Shown here piece after piece: positions 39,076 through 48,547 of a stretch of DNA of 64,000 nucleotides. This DNA comes from Trichormus variabilis 0441 (lineage in GTDB: Bacteria > Cyanobacteriota > Cyanobacteriia > Cyanobacteriales > Nostocaceae). The stretch's first letter is position 1. Each line of letters begins with the position of its first letter. Location of the stretch: contig NZ_CP047242.1 of assembly GCF_009856605.1 (NCBI RefSeq), positions 928,001-992,000 on the forward strand. The letters are read 5' to 3'. Position numbers and translations under genes: made by a program. The notes below the pieces were generated by a model that made no database searches, had not been told where the DNA came from, and saw only the letters and a list, made by a program, of their open reading frames with translations.

Positions 39076-39771
39076 TTAAATCGGCAAACGATTAATATCT
39101 CTATCACAACCTATAACCACCATTGCCGTACCACGTTCTAAACGTTTACCGGGGTTAGGGTTAATTTGAAATTTACCATCTTGACTAACGGCTAATAAAT
39201 TCAACCCGTAACGATTGCGTAACTGCAATTCTGCGATAGTTCTCCCGTGAAATTCATCTGGCACAATTAACTCTACAATACTGTTATCTGGATCGAGGTC
39301 GAATCTATCAAGAATTGATGGCTTCGTCAGTGTCCGTGCTAAGGCACAACCCGCCTCATATTCAGGAAAAACAACATGATCTGCACCAACCCGCTTTAAT
39401 AGCTTGTAATGGACTTCACTGGAAGCTTTAGCAACAACGTGAGGTACTCCAGCTTCCTTGACATTTAAAGTGGTGATTACGCTTTCTTGAACATAGTTAC
39501 CAATTGCCACAATTACTGTATCAAATTCCAGAATACCCGCTTCCTTAAGGGCGGCTGTTTCGGTTGAATCTAGTTGTAAAGCATGACCAACAATTTCTTC
39601 CGTCAACGCTGCTGACACTCGTTTTTCATCTATATCTGTTGCTAGCACTTGATAGCCTAACTTATGCAGTGTTGAACAGACAGAACGACCAAAACGACCC
39701 AAGCCAATTACAGCAAATTGGTTATTATCTTTGCGTAAACTGCGAAAAAAACCTAGCGATGACAGATTCAC
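39076..39771 (-). CDS. ktrA: K+ uptake regulatory subunit KtrA/TrkA
   Basis: Cytoplasmic RCK protein that gates the KtrB K+ channel-transporter by nucleotide binding. 231 residues from the GTG at 39771, which has AAGGA upstream. The N-terminal NAD/ATP fold has V-I-G-L-G-R-F-G-R-S-V (about 20-30) with D-I-D-E at the end of the second strand. The C-terminal TrkA-C domain has P-D-E-F-H-G-R-T-I-A-E-L. A longer frame starts with a TTG at 39810. The adjacent ktrB (172 bp upstream on the same strand) encodes the membrane partner. Confidence 0.9.
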   Translation of the reverse strand: MNLSSLGFFRSLRKDNNQFAVIGLGRFGRSVCSTLHKLGYQVLATDIDEKRVSAALTEEIVGHALQLDSTETAALKEAGILEFDTVIVAIGNYVQESVITTLNVKEAGVPHVVAKASSEVHYKLLKRVGADHVVFPEYEAGCALARTLTKPSILDRFDLDPDNSIVELIVPDEFHGRTIAELQLRNRYGLNLLAVSQDGKFQINPNPGKRLERGTAMVVIGCDRDINRLPI

Positions 39772-39867
39772 AGTTGAAATCCTTATTATTAATCCCTGTA
39801 TTGAAAGCAAAACTCTTAGACTAAATTAATTCAAAGCTTTCTTTTGCTTATTCTTTCAAATTTTATC

Positions 39868-39897
39868 AGTTGTTAGTTGTCAGTTGTCCGTTGTCAG
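39868..39897. repeat. Short tandem repeat (CAGTTGT units)
   Basis: Four heptamer copies TCAGTTGT/TTAGTTGT/CCGTTGT between ktrA and ktrB, the same family as at 15516-15545. Confidence 0.55.
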
Positions 39898-39943
39898 TCG
39901 CCAATAATTTTTACTGACTTCCCCTGCTTCCTCTCTCCTTCAG

Positions 39944-41278
39944 TTACCCTACAAGTAAGTTTTCTTCAGGGTAGTGAATCCTTGTCGGTCGCGGATCTCC
40001 TAATATAGCAGACATTAGTAGTAAAACTCCTACTCTACCTACATACATGGTGATAATTAAAACTAGTTTTGCTGCTGGGGAGACGCTAGCTGTAATACCA
40101 GTTGAAAGACCTACAGTGGCGAAGGCTGATACTACTTCAAATAGAATTTGAATAAAATCTAGTTGTGGGTCTGTAAGAGATATGACAATTGTGGCTAAAA
40201 TGACGGTTGCTATAGAACCAACTAAAACACCAACTGCTTTTAAGATGAGAGCAACTGCTATTTTACGTTCATATAATAAAACTTCTTCTTTACCTTGAAG
40301 AATCGTTTTAGTACAGCTAGTTAAAACTCTCAGTGTGGTGGTTTTCATTCCTCCTCCGGTACCGCCTGGACTTGCACCGATAAACATCAGGGCAATGGTG
40401 ATAAATAGACCCGCAGTTGTCATTTTGCCAATGTCGATGGTGTTAAAGCCAGCAGTTCTAGGAGTCACTGACTGAAACCAAGCTACTAAAAATTGATCGC
40501 GTAAATTAAGTGAACCAAAGGTTGCTGGGTTTCTTACTTCTATGCAAAAGAAGGCGATTGTGCCTAGAAATAAAAGTATTAGTGTAGTGCTAGTTGCAAC
40601 TTTAAAGTCTAATGAAAATACCAAAGTTTCTTTTTTCTTGAGGATGCGATCGCGTAACCAAATGTAAGTTTCTAAAATTACCTGATAACCAATTCCACCA
40701 AAGATAATTAATCCTGTAACTGTGAAAACTACTAAAAATGAGGATTGATAACCGATTAGATTATCTTTAAACAGACTAAAGCCAGCATTATTCCAGGCAT
40801 TAACACTATGAAATATAGCTAACCATAGTCCTTGATTCCAGCCATAATCAGGGACAAAAGCTGGTAATAATAAAAAGACACCTGTAATTTCAAAAATTAG
40901 CGTTGTGGCAATAATTGAGCGAATAACTTGAGTGCTACCACTCATTCCGGGGCGGTCTAAAGCTTGTTGAATAGCGATTTTTTGCCGTAGGTCAAATTTG
41001 CGCCCAATCAGCAGAATCAAAAAGGTGGTAGTTGTCATATAACCTAACCCACCAATTTGCGCCAACAAAGCAATGAACAACTGTCCCCAAAAGGAAAAGT
41101 AAGTACCAGGGTCAACCACTGATAAACCAGTGACGCAAACTGCGGATGTTGAGGTAAACAAAGCCACAATCAGATTATTCCAATTACCATTGCTAGTGGA
41201 GAAAGGCATCATCAACAAAATAGTTCCCACTGCGATGACAGCCAGAAATCCCAAGCAAACTGTGCGCGAAACGGTCAT
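39944..41278 (-). CDS. ktrB: K+ transporter subunit KtrB/TrkH
   Basis: Membrane subunit of the Na+-dependent Ktr K+ uptake system, 444 residues with eight transmembrane helices and four P-loops. Pore blocks such as T-S-T-S-A-V-C-V-T-G-L-S, N-A-W-N-N-A-G-F-S, S-V-T-P-R-T-A-G-F-N-T and S-P-G-G-T-G-G-G-M-K-T-T carry the filter glycines. The start is the ATG at 41278, two codons after a TTG. Cyanobacterial Ktr is known to act in hyperosmotic K+ uptake. Likely co-transcribed with ktrA. Confidence 0.93.
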   Translation of the reverse strand: MTVSRTVCLGFLAVIAVGTILLMMPFSTSNGNWNNLIVALFTSTSAVCVTGLSVVDPGTYFSFWGQLFIALLAQIGGLGYMTTTTFLILLIGRKFDLRQKIAIQQALDRPGMSGSTQVIRSIIATTLIFEITGVFLLLPAFVPDYGWNQGLWLAIFHSVNAWNNAGFSLFKDNLIGYQSSFLVVFTVTGLIIFGGIGYQVILETYIWLRDRILKKKETLVFSLDFKVATSTTLILLFLGTIAFFCIEVRNPATFGSLNLRDQFLVAWFQSVTPRTAGFNTIDIGKMTTAGLFITIALMFIGASPGGTGGGMKTTTLRVLTSCTKTILQGKEEVLLYERKIAVALILKAVGVLVGSIATVILATIVISLTDPQLDFIQILFEVVSAFATVGLSTGITASVSPAAKLVLIITMYVGRVGVLLLMSAILGDPRPTRIHYPEENLLVG

Positions 41279-41496
41279 AAGCAATTAAAAATTCAATATT
41301 TAACGGTCAAAATCATCAAATCCTTTAGCTCATGGAGGTTGGTTTAAAAGGGTGGACTTATAAGTTATTCCTAATAAGAGCCATAAGGTTGATTCTGGAG
41401 ACTAAACAAAAACTTTCTTATTTAATTAAAAACACACATGGTAGCCTACGAATATGTTTTTTTTAATTTTTGTTTTGTCTTAACACTGCTTTTTTT

Positions 41497-42339
41497 ATGA
41501 GTGCAACACTATACCAACAAATTCAGCAATTTTACGACGCTTCCTCTGGGCTGTGGGAAGAGATTTGGGGCGAACACATGCACCACGGTTATTATGGTGT
41601 AGACGGTACTGAACAAAAAAACCGTCGTCAGGCGCAAATTGATTTAATTGAAGAATTACTTACTTGGGCAGGGGTACAAACAGCAGAAAATATACTAGAT
41701 GTGGGTTGTGGTATTGGTGGTAGTTCTCTATATTTGGCAGAAAAGTTGAATGCTAAAGCTACAGGAATTACCCTGAGTCCGGTGCAAGCTGCTAGAGCCA
41801 CAGAAAGAGCCAAGGAAGCTGGTTTAAGTGGTAGAAGTCAGTTTTTAGTGGCAAATGCCCAAGCAATGCCTTTTGATGATAATTCTTTTGACTTGGTGTG
41901 GTCGCTGGAAAGTGGCGAACATATGCCAGATAAAACCAAGTTTTTGCAAGAGTGTTACCGAGTCCTAAAACCGGGTGGTAAGTTAATCATGGTGACATGG
42001 TGTCATCGTCCTACGGATGAAACACCACTGACGGCTGATGAACAAAAACACCTAGAAGATATTTATCGGGTGTATTGTTTGCCTTATGTAATTTCGTTGC
42101 CAGAGTATGAGGCGATCGCACGTCAACTACCATTAAACAATATCCGCACCGCCGACTGGTCGCAATCCGTCGCCCAATTTTGGAACATAGTCATCGATTC
42201 CGCCTTTACTCCCCAAGCAATATTTGGGTTACTCCGCGCTGGTTGGACTACCATCCAAGGAGCATTATCACTAGGCTTAATGCGTCGCGGTTATGAGCGG
42301 GGGTTAATTCGGTTTGGGTTGCTGTGTGGGGATAAGTGA
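41497..42339 (+). CDS. Gamma-tocopherol methyltransferase-like enzyme
   Basis: SAM-dependent methyltransferase of 280 residues from the ATG at 41497. The SAM motif is D-V-G-C-G-I-G-G-S-S near residue 65. The N-terminal L-W-E-E-I-W-G-E-H-M-H-H-G-Y-Y-G and the internal W-S-L-E-S-G-E-H-M-P match, in my memory, Synechocystis slr0089, which methylates gamma-tocopherol to alpha-tocopherol. Unlike many orthologues it lacks an N-terminal membrane segment. Divergent from ktrB and convergent with the large kinase. Substrate remains inferred from family similarity. Confidence 0.85.
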   Translation: MSATLYQQIQQFYDASSGLWEEIWGEHMHHGYYGVDGTEQKNRRQAQIDLIEELLTWAGVQTAENILDVGCGIGGSSLYLAEKLNAKATGITLSPVQAARATERAKEAGLSGRSQFLVANAQAMPFDDNSFDLVWSLESGEHMPDKTKFLQECYRVLKPGGKLIMVTWCHRPTDETPLTADEQKHLEDIYRVYCLPYVISLPEYEAIARQLPLNNIRTADWSQSVAQFWNIVIDSAFTPQAIFGLLRAGWTTIQGALSLGLMRRGYERGLIRFGLLCGDK

Positions 42340-42370
42340 GGGATTGGGGATTGGGGATTGATGATTGTAC

Positions 42371-42390
42371 AGACGCGATTAATCGCGTCT
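42371..42390. repeat. Perfect 20-bp palindrome at the kinase stop codon
   Basis: AGACGCGATTAATCGCGTCT is a perfect palindrome. Its centre holds the TAA stop of the large kinase gene (minus strand) and encodes its last two residues, Arg-Asp. Upstream lie GGGGATT direct repeats. A dispersed palindrome of this kind is common in Nostoc spacers, as far as I recall. Confidence 0.75.
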
Positions 42391-45300
42391 CTGACCACGC
42401 TTAATTAAACTGGCGACGACTGTAGCCAATTCTGTGGGTTCAATGGGTTTTGGTAAATGTAGTTGGAATCCTTCTTGAATGGCTCGTGTTCTGTCCTCGG
42501 CTCTGGCGTAGGCTGTTAAGGCGGTGGCGGGAATATTTCCCCCTTGTTCTGGCGGTAAGGAGCGTAGTTTGCGAATTAGAGAGTAGCCGTCTTCTTCTGG
42601 CATTCCGATATCACTTACCAAAACATCTGGTTTCCATTGGGAAATTATCTGTAATGCCTCTTTTGCTGTTGGCACTGATCTGACTTGAGCTTGACATTGC
42701 TCTAATACTGTGCTGACAAAATCACGAGAATCTGACTCGTCATCTACTACTAACACCCGCACCCCTAACAGCGAAGGACATAAAGGTAAGGGGGTGAAAT
42801 GTTCCCCTCTTGGGCTAATTGGCTCGATAGTAGTTGCTTTATTTTCCGAGAGGAGGGGTAATTTGACTGTAAATGTAGAACCTTGTTCTTCACCGGGACT
42901 ATGTACATGAACTGTACCGCCATGTAACTCTACTAGATGGCGAACAATCGCTAAACCTAATCCCAAACCTCCGTGGGATCTGGTGATGGAACTATCAGCT
43001 TGGCGAAAGCGGTCAAATACGTAAGGTAGAAAGCTGGAATTAATACCTATACCTGTATCGATGACTTGGATTTGTGCGTAGCTATTGGTGATGAGTTCAT
43101 TTTGTTCACAACCAGGATTTTTGGTGAGTCTCACTTCTACTTTGCCGCCGGAGGGTGTGAATTTAATGGCATTTGTGAGTAAATTCCAGATCACCTGCTG
43201 CAAGCGTTCTGGATCACCGGAAACCTGGAATGGTAAGTTTTCTGTAGCTGGATTTTCTAAGAAGAATGTTAAATCGATTTCTTTAGCTTGGGCGGCGAGG
43301 TTAATATTCTCGATGGTTGTTTCAATGATGGGAATGAGGTTACAAGTGCGGACGTTGAGACGTAACTTACCTCTAATCATCCGCGATATATCTAGTAAGT
43401 CTTCAATGAGTTGGGTTTGAGCTTTGGCGTTGCGCTCGATAGTTTCTAAACCTTTAGCGGTTTGCGCTTCACTTAGCCTACGGGCTTGTAATAACTGCGC
43501 CCAGCCGAGAATTGCATTGAGTGGCGATCGCAATTCATGGGATAAGATAGCCAAAAACTCATCTTTCATGCGATTGGCTTCTGTTAATTGCTCTGTCTGC
43601 CGTTGCAAAGAATTAATCAGTTCCATTCGTTCCATAGCGATCGCAATTTGGTCGCAAACCGCCTGCATCATCCCCTTTTGATTTTCGGTGAAACTGGTAC
43701 GGCTGCGACTGCCAAAGGAGAGTGTCCCTAAAAGTCTGCCTTGAGCAATCAATGGATAACTGTAATAAGCATGAATCCCCATAGAGCGGATTAGCTGTGT
43801 TTTAGGGTCAGTTGACTGCTGGACGTTCTCTAAAGCGATGGAATGACGTTCCTGAGCAGTTGTACCACAGATGGCTTCCCCAAACTTTAAAAACTTGATT
43901 TTTTGGGCTAGTTCAGGACAAATGCCGTGATAAGAAGCTAAACGTATGGACTGAGAATTGTCTTCTACCAAGTAGTTTAAATAAACATCCAGTCCAATTT
44001 GCTGTGCCAGTTTCTGGAAGCAACTATCAATCAGTGCTACTGGTTCCTGACTTGATAACAGGTCATTAGCTGTACTAAATAGTAATTTTAGCCGTTGATA
44101 ACCCAAGGACAGAGCTTTTTCTGCCTGCTTGATCTGAGTTACATCTTGAAATACTACTACACAGGTAGCTGGATAACCGTGCATGGCTGGCAAGGTATCA
44201 GCAAATATGAGTAAAGATAGTACTTCATCGTTGGTATGCCAGTCTAACTCTAATCCTTCTAGACGTTCTCCTCTAGCAACCCGCACTCCAGGCATCTGCT
44301 CATTGGGTATGGGATTACCATTGATATCTGTGAAATGATATACAGTGTGGTACTCTTCGGCTGGTACTCCTCTGGGAAATTTACCACCAGCTAATTCATC
44401 GGCGGCACGATTGGCAAAGGTAACCCGTGCTGTTTCTGGTTCAATAAACAGCAATGGTCTTGGCATCAGATTCAACACATCTTCTAGCCATTTTTGCTCA
44501 TTTCGCAGTAACTCTTCTGCTTGCTTGCGTTGTGTAATATCTACAAAGGCACCAATACAGCCTCTAGTTTTGCCATCTTCATCAAAAAGTGGGGCAACGT
44601 ACTCTAGCAATTTGATGATTTCGCCATTTTCATGAACTACATCAACTTCATAATCTAATACTTCTACACCGTGAACCGCAGAGTACTGCATGGGAAGTTC
44701 TGCTGGTAAAAGCTCTCTACCTTCGTGAAATATTTTAAATGTGGTTGGTCTTTGATTTGGGGGAGCGCTGAGGGAGGCATTTACATCTGTGGAAAGTTGC
44801 AATTGCTTGGCAAAAGCTGGATTAATTTTAATATTTTGACATTCTGCATCTTCTGCTATGCCAATGCCAATAGGTATCATGTCTAATAAAGTTTGTAATT
44901 CGACGACGCGACGCTGTAAATCTTTATTAAGTTGGAGTATTTTCTGTTGTGCTTGTTGGCGTTCGCTTAAGTCTAAAATAAAGGCAACGGATTCTTCGCG
45001 CTCTTCTCCTAGCAATACATAACCAATTAATACGGGAATGCGGCTACCATCTTGGCGAATGTACTCTTTTTCATAAGTTGTACAAGCTCCTTTGGGGTTG
45101 GCTTGAGCTTCCGCAATACCTTGCTCATCTAAGTAGAAATATTCTGGTGGTGTGAGATTTTTCCAATTGAGTCTGCCTGTAAGTAAGTCTTCCTGAGAAT
45201 AACCAACCATCATCAAAAATGCTTCGTTGGCTTGTTGAATACCACCGTAAATATCTGCGAAAGCAATGCCAATAATATTGGCATTGACAAGGCTTTTCAG

Positions 45301-46242
45301 TTTTTCCTCATAAGCTTTCAAACTTTCTTGAGCGCGATCGCGTTGTTGGCTCAAAAGTTCGATGACTACTGCATTTTGCCAAATGATGATCACAAAAATG
45401 ACAATTAAGATAACCGCAAAGACTGAAACGGCAAAGTCTGGGCCGTATCTGCCGGCTCTTTGTCCTTTGAGGATTAACCACCCCAAGAACAAAGGTACGG
45501 TAATCGCTGCTAGTAATAAGCGACGTGCAATTAAACCCCCATAGCTATCGCTAAACACTATCTTCATTAGCCCTTTTTCTGATTGTCCAGACAAAATGCC
45601 AATACACAGCACTATAAATAATAATGCTGTCTGCAAAGACATCGAGGTAAAATTCGGGTTAATTGTGTAAAAAAAATTCACTTTGTAGGCATAGCAGACA
45701 AACACCTCTAAGGAAATCACTGTGGTAAAGAGAGTGAGAATCTGAGCATACCAATAGCTGCGATTATTTCGGGGATAAGTCAGCAGTTCTAAAGCTATAC
45801 CTATGAGGAGAAAATTAATTGCTGTATTCAACCCCATATGTGGTGTGTTGATGGTAGTAAACACATCACCCAAAAACAGTTTGTCAATTCCCGATTCCCA
45901 GCCACACAAATATTCGCAAATTGCCAGCGCAGCAATAATGGTATTAGAGACACTAAAAGCTCTAGACAGTTTTTGGTAGGGCTTGTGGCTCTGGCTGGAA
46001 TGTGATGTCCCCGACGGTTTCGTTACTAAAAGCCATACAGAAATACCGCAGAGTGCGAAGCATAATGCTGTATTCGGTGTCATGATCCCTGAACTACCCC
46101 AAAAAAATATTTTGAGAAGTTCTACATCGAGCAGCCAGCCAATTAATATGGAACTACTAACCAACGTGGCGATCGCACTCGCAATTTTTGCCACTAGTGA
46201 ACCGTGCATATTGTGCAGTCGCAAGTGGTTGAATTCTAACAT
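42379..46242 (-). CDS. Multi-PAS-GAF hybrid histidine kinase
   Basis: Membrane sensor kinase of 1287 residues from the ATG at 46242; an upstream TTG adds 17. Order: about eight N-terminal transmembrane helices (20-300), PAS/PAC (320-450), two more PAS/PAC domains (about 455-715), GAF (about 730-880), HisKA with S-H-E-L-R-S-P (His about 899), HATPase with D-T-G-I-G-I and G-L-G-L-A-I, and a receiver (about 1160-1280, V-S-D-I-G-M-P). The kinase-receiver half is very similar to the kinase at 18176-20218. Signal and output are unknown. The stop codon lies in a palindromic repeat. Confidence 0.93.
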   Translation of the reverse strand: MLEFNHLRLHNMHGSLVAKIASAIATLVSSSILIGWLLDVELLKIFFWGSSGIMTPNTALCFALCGISVWLLVTKPSGTSHSSQSHKPYQKLSRAFSVSNTIIAALAICEYLCGWESGIDKLFLGDVFTTINTPHMGLNTAINFLLIGIALELLTYPRNNRSYWYAQILTLFTTVISLEVFVCYAYKVNFFYTINPNFTSMSLQTALLFIVLCIGILSGQSEKGLMKIVFSDSYGGLIARRLLLAAITVPLFLGWLILKGQRAGRYGPDFAVSVFAVILIVIFVIIIWQNAVVIELLSQQRDRAQESLKAYEEKLKSLVNANIIGIAFADIYGGIQQANEAFLMMVGYSQEDLLTGRLNWKNLTPPEYFYLDEQGIAEAQANPKGACTTYEKEYIRQDGSRIPVLIGYVLLGEEREESVAFILDLSERQQAQQKILQLNKDLQRRVVELQTLLDMIPIGIGIAEDAECQNIKINPAFAKQLQLSTDVNASLSAPPNQRPTTFKIFHEGRELLPAELPMQYSAVHGVEVLDYEVDVVHENGEIIKLLEYVAPLFDEDGKTRGCIGAFVDITQRKQAEELLRNEQKWLEDVLNLMPRPLLFIEPETARVTFANRAADELAGGKFPRGVPAEEYHTVYHFTDINGNPIPNEQMPGVRVARGERLEGLELDWHTNDEVLSLLIFADTLPAMHGYPATCVVVFQDVTQIKQAEKALSLGYQRLKLLFSTANDLLSSQEPVALIDSCFQKLAQQIGLDVYLNYLVEDNSQSIRLASYHGICPELAQKIKFLKFGEAICGTTAQERHSIALENVQQSTDPKTQLIRSMGIHAYYSYPLIAQGRLLGTLSFGSRSRTSFTENQKGMMQAVCDQIAIAMERMELINSLQRQTEQLTEANRMKDEFLAILSHELRSPLNAILGWAQLLQARRLSEAQTAKGLETIERNAKAQTQLIEDLLDISRMIRGKLRLNVRTCNLIPIIETTIENINLAAQAKEIDLTFFLENPATENLPFQVSGDPERLQQVIWNLLTNAIKFTPSGGKVEVRLTKNPGCEQNELITNSYAQIQVIDTGIGINSSFLPYVFDRFRQADSSITRSHGGLGLGLAIVRHLVELHGGTVHVHSPGEEQGSTFTVKLPLLSENKATTIEPISPRGEHFTPLPLCPSLLGVRVLVVDDESDSRDFVSTVLEQCQAQVRSVPTAKEALQIISQWKPDVLVSDIGMPEEDGYSLIRKLRSLPPEQGGNIPATALTAYARAEDRTRAIQEGFQLHLPKPIEPTELATVVASLIKRGQRRD

Positions 46243-47638
46243 TGAGACTTCTGTAACTTTATTTGTATATAAGACTACTATCTTATTTTTCAATTGTACG
46301 TAGGGGAGCCACTACGTTGGTGAGGCAGTCTGATCTTCTCTACGTTCCCTGGGGGACGCTATGCGTAGTGTGTCGTTCGCGGTAGTGTTGCGTAGCAAAG
46401 ACAAACGCTCTCCACGTTGGCAGTAGCCTCTTGTAGGCAAGGGGGGTTCCTTGCTGGGAGCAAGTGGCCTAGATACTCAGATTTTCACGCGCAAGCGCAG
46501 GCTACGCTAACAATAATCAAATCATATTCCTATACGATTGTAATGTTTAGGATGATCTACTATCGATATGCGCGGTTACTTGATTTAAACTACTGCCAAA
46601 GGTATTGGTTTACATCTACCTATATATATATTTTGCTGCGTCAGTAATTAAAATGTTCTTGAATGCCGTTAACACTTAAAATCTTTACCATTTTATTTTT
46701 GTGCTTTTAATTAGCCCTGGTAAAATGCTTCTACGAATATAAGTAGATGAACAGAAACTCATTTTTAATATCTTCCCAATTGTCAACTTAGGTCAACAAA
46801 TGCAAAACCCTGAATCGACGTTGAATAAGAATTAAGCACTCAGATTCAGATTTTACCATTTTCTGTACAACAAAGCTTATATAGGACTACTATTTGATTT
46901 CTGAATCATATATATTACTGCCTATGCACACACTACAGATACTTAAGTTTGTACAATAATTAAATCAGATTCATATAACTTGAGTAAATAAGACAATGTA
47001 GTCATTATTTTACCTAATAAATGTATTCTTTGTTTATTGATTCAATAATTTCTGATTTTTGTTTAACAGAGTTAAAACAATCTTGATTTTACTAATTTTA
47101 AGCAATAATTAATAGCAAATAAAGTTTTTGCTACAGACGGTAATATTTTAAAGACAACCCCTGAGAGGGTTATATAAATAATGATTTATCAGTGTGTCCA
47201 CAGTTTTTTCTAACTGATACATCATACATATTGAGTATTTTTTATTTGTCGATCTCTTAAGGTTGAACATAGTCGTTCTCGAAGAATTAATCTCTGCCAA
47301 AGAGACTTTTAAGATTCGATACATGGGAATTAACTTTGAATAATAAGACAAATTTGGTATATTACAGAATGTCACATTGCTATCACTGTTTATATTTACA
47401 CCAAAAATTTATAATGTAATATCAAATAACAACGCAAATACGCACAGCACAAGTCACATTAAAATAGATGTGATTTTAATAAATTGAAAATTTTGTTAAT
47501 TTTGATACAAAAAAACATTAATATTTAGGAGCAATACTAGCTAATCTCTAGTTTTTCCAGTTTAGTCAAAACAATATCCAGTATTATCAAAAAACTGGTA
47601 GTGGGATGTGGTGTAAAAATCAACAGAGGAGTGAAAAC
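46243..47638. other. Large gene-free region
   Basis: 1396 bp without a convincing gene. The first 260 bp contain a GC-richer patch (about 46300-46505) with GGGGGACGCTATGCG-type repetitive sequence. The rest is AT-rich and holds an inverted-repeat element at 46879-46979. Open frames of 75 residues here lack ribosome sites and family features. The last part should carry the promoter of the squalene/phytoene synthase relative. Confidence 0.6.
46879..46979. mobile_element. MITE-like element, ATATAGGACTA family (copy 1)
   Basis: The left end ATATAGGACTACTATTTGAT and the right end (about 46960-46979, complement of GTTATATGAATCTGATTTAA) are imperfect inverted repeats. Copy 2 is at 58362-58513. A third single end lies at about 62571-62588 on the opposite strand. 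Confidence 0.6.
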
Positions 47639-48469
47639 ATGGATTTACGTAGCGATGCCTTGCAAATCCTCAAAGACACTAGTCGTACTTTTTATATTCC
47701 AATTAGTATTTTGCCGTCAGGATTACAAGAGGCAGTCGCGTCCGCATACTTGTGTATGCGTGCTATCGATGAAATCGAAGACCATCCCACCCTTGATAAC
47801 CCCACAAAAGCCAAGCTGTTGCGTGGGATTAGCTTGACTCTACAAGCTGGGGTTGATGGTTTTCCTGTTGATGCCTTCGCTGCCGGATTTAGCGGTTACG
47901 AGAATACCCTCGCAGAAGTCACTATGAGGATTCGAGAGTGGTCTCTGCTTGCACCAGAAACAATTGCGCCGCGAATTTGGGATGCAACGGCGGCTATGTC
48001 AGACCGTATGGCTTATTGGGCAGAAAACAACTGGAAAATTTATACAGAGTCTGACTTAGATCGCTATACCTTTGGGGTGGCTGGTGCAGTTGGTTTGCTA
48101 CTCTCAGATTTATGGACTTGGTATGATGGGACACAAACAAACCGGACTTTAGCGATTGGGTTTGGTAGAGGTTTGCAAGCAGTTAATATCCTGCGTAACC
48201 ATGTGGAAGATTTAGGACGTGGAGTCAGCTTTTTTCCTGACGGTTGGGACGCAAACAATATGCAGGAGTATGCCTTGCGAAATCTCGCCCTAGCAGATGC
48301 TTACACTCAAGCTTTACCAGATGGGCCAGCGCTCAACTTTTGTCAAATCCCCTTGACATTGGCACATGGAACCATTGATGCGATCGCCAACGGTAAAGAA
48401 AAACTCAGCCGTAACGATGTGATGGCACTGCTGGAACATCTCATCACTTTTAACTTGAAAGCAGGGTGA
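47639..48469 (+). CDS. Squalene/phytoene synthase family protein
   Basis: Isoprenoid head-to-head condensing family, 276 residues from the ATG at 47639, which has GAGGAG upstream. The first Asp-rich motif is R-A-I-D-E-I-E-D-H. The second is N-I-L-R-N-H-V-E-D-L-G-R-G, in which the usual Asp after Arg (N-x-x-R-D) is Asn, as in some uncharacterised relatives. It is not a duplicate of crtB (29576-30508), which keeps N-I-L-R-D. It may be a squalene/presqualene-type synthase for hopanoids or may have altered activity. Monocistronic, preceded by a long gene-free region. Confidence 0.85.
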   Translation: MDLRSDALQILKDTSRTFYIPISILPSGLQEAVASAYLCMRAIDEIEDHPTLDNPTKAKLLRGISLTLQAGVDGFPVDAFAAGFSGYENTLAEVTMRIREWSLLAPETIAPRIWDATAAMSDRMAYWAENNWKIYTESDLDRYTFGVAGAVGLLLSDLWTWYDGTQTNRTLAIGFGRGLQAVNILRNHVEDLGRGVSFFPDGWDANNMQEYALRNLALADAYTQALPDGPALNFCQIPLTLAHGTIDAIANGKEKLSRNDVMALLEHLITFNLKAG

Positions 48470-48547
48470 GGAGATAAGAGGCAAGGGGCAGGGGTGCAGG
48501 GGGCAAGGAGAAGAATATCTTATTCAGTATTCATGATTCATCACTTC

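Noticed and set aside
46417..46647. 76-codon frame in the large gap
   Set aside because: No start context and composition like random AT-rich DNA. Another 75-codon frame at 47148-47375 was rejected for the same reasons.
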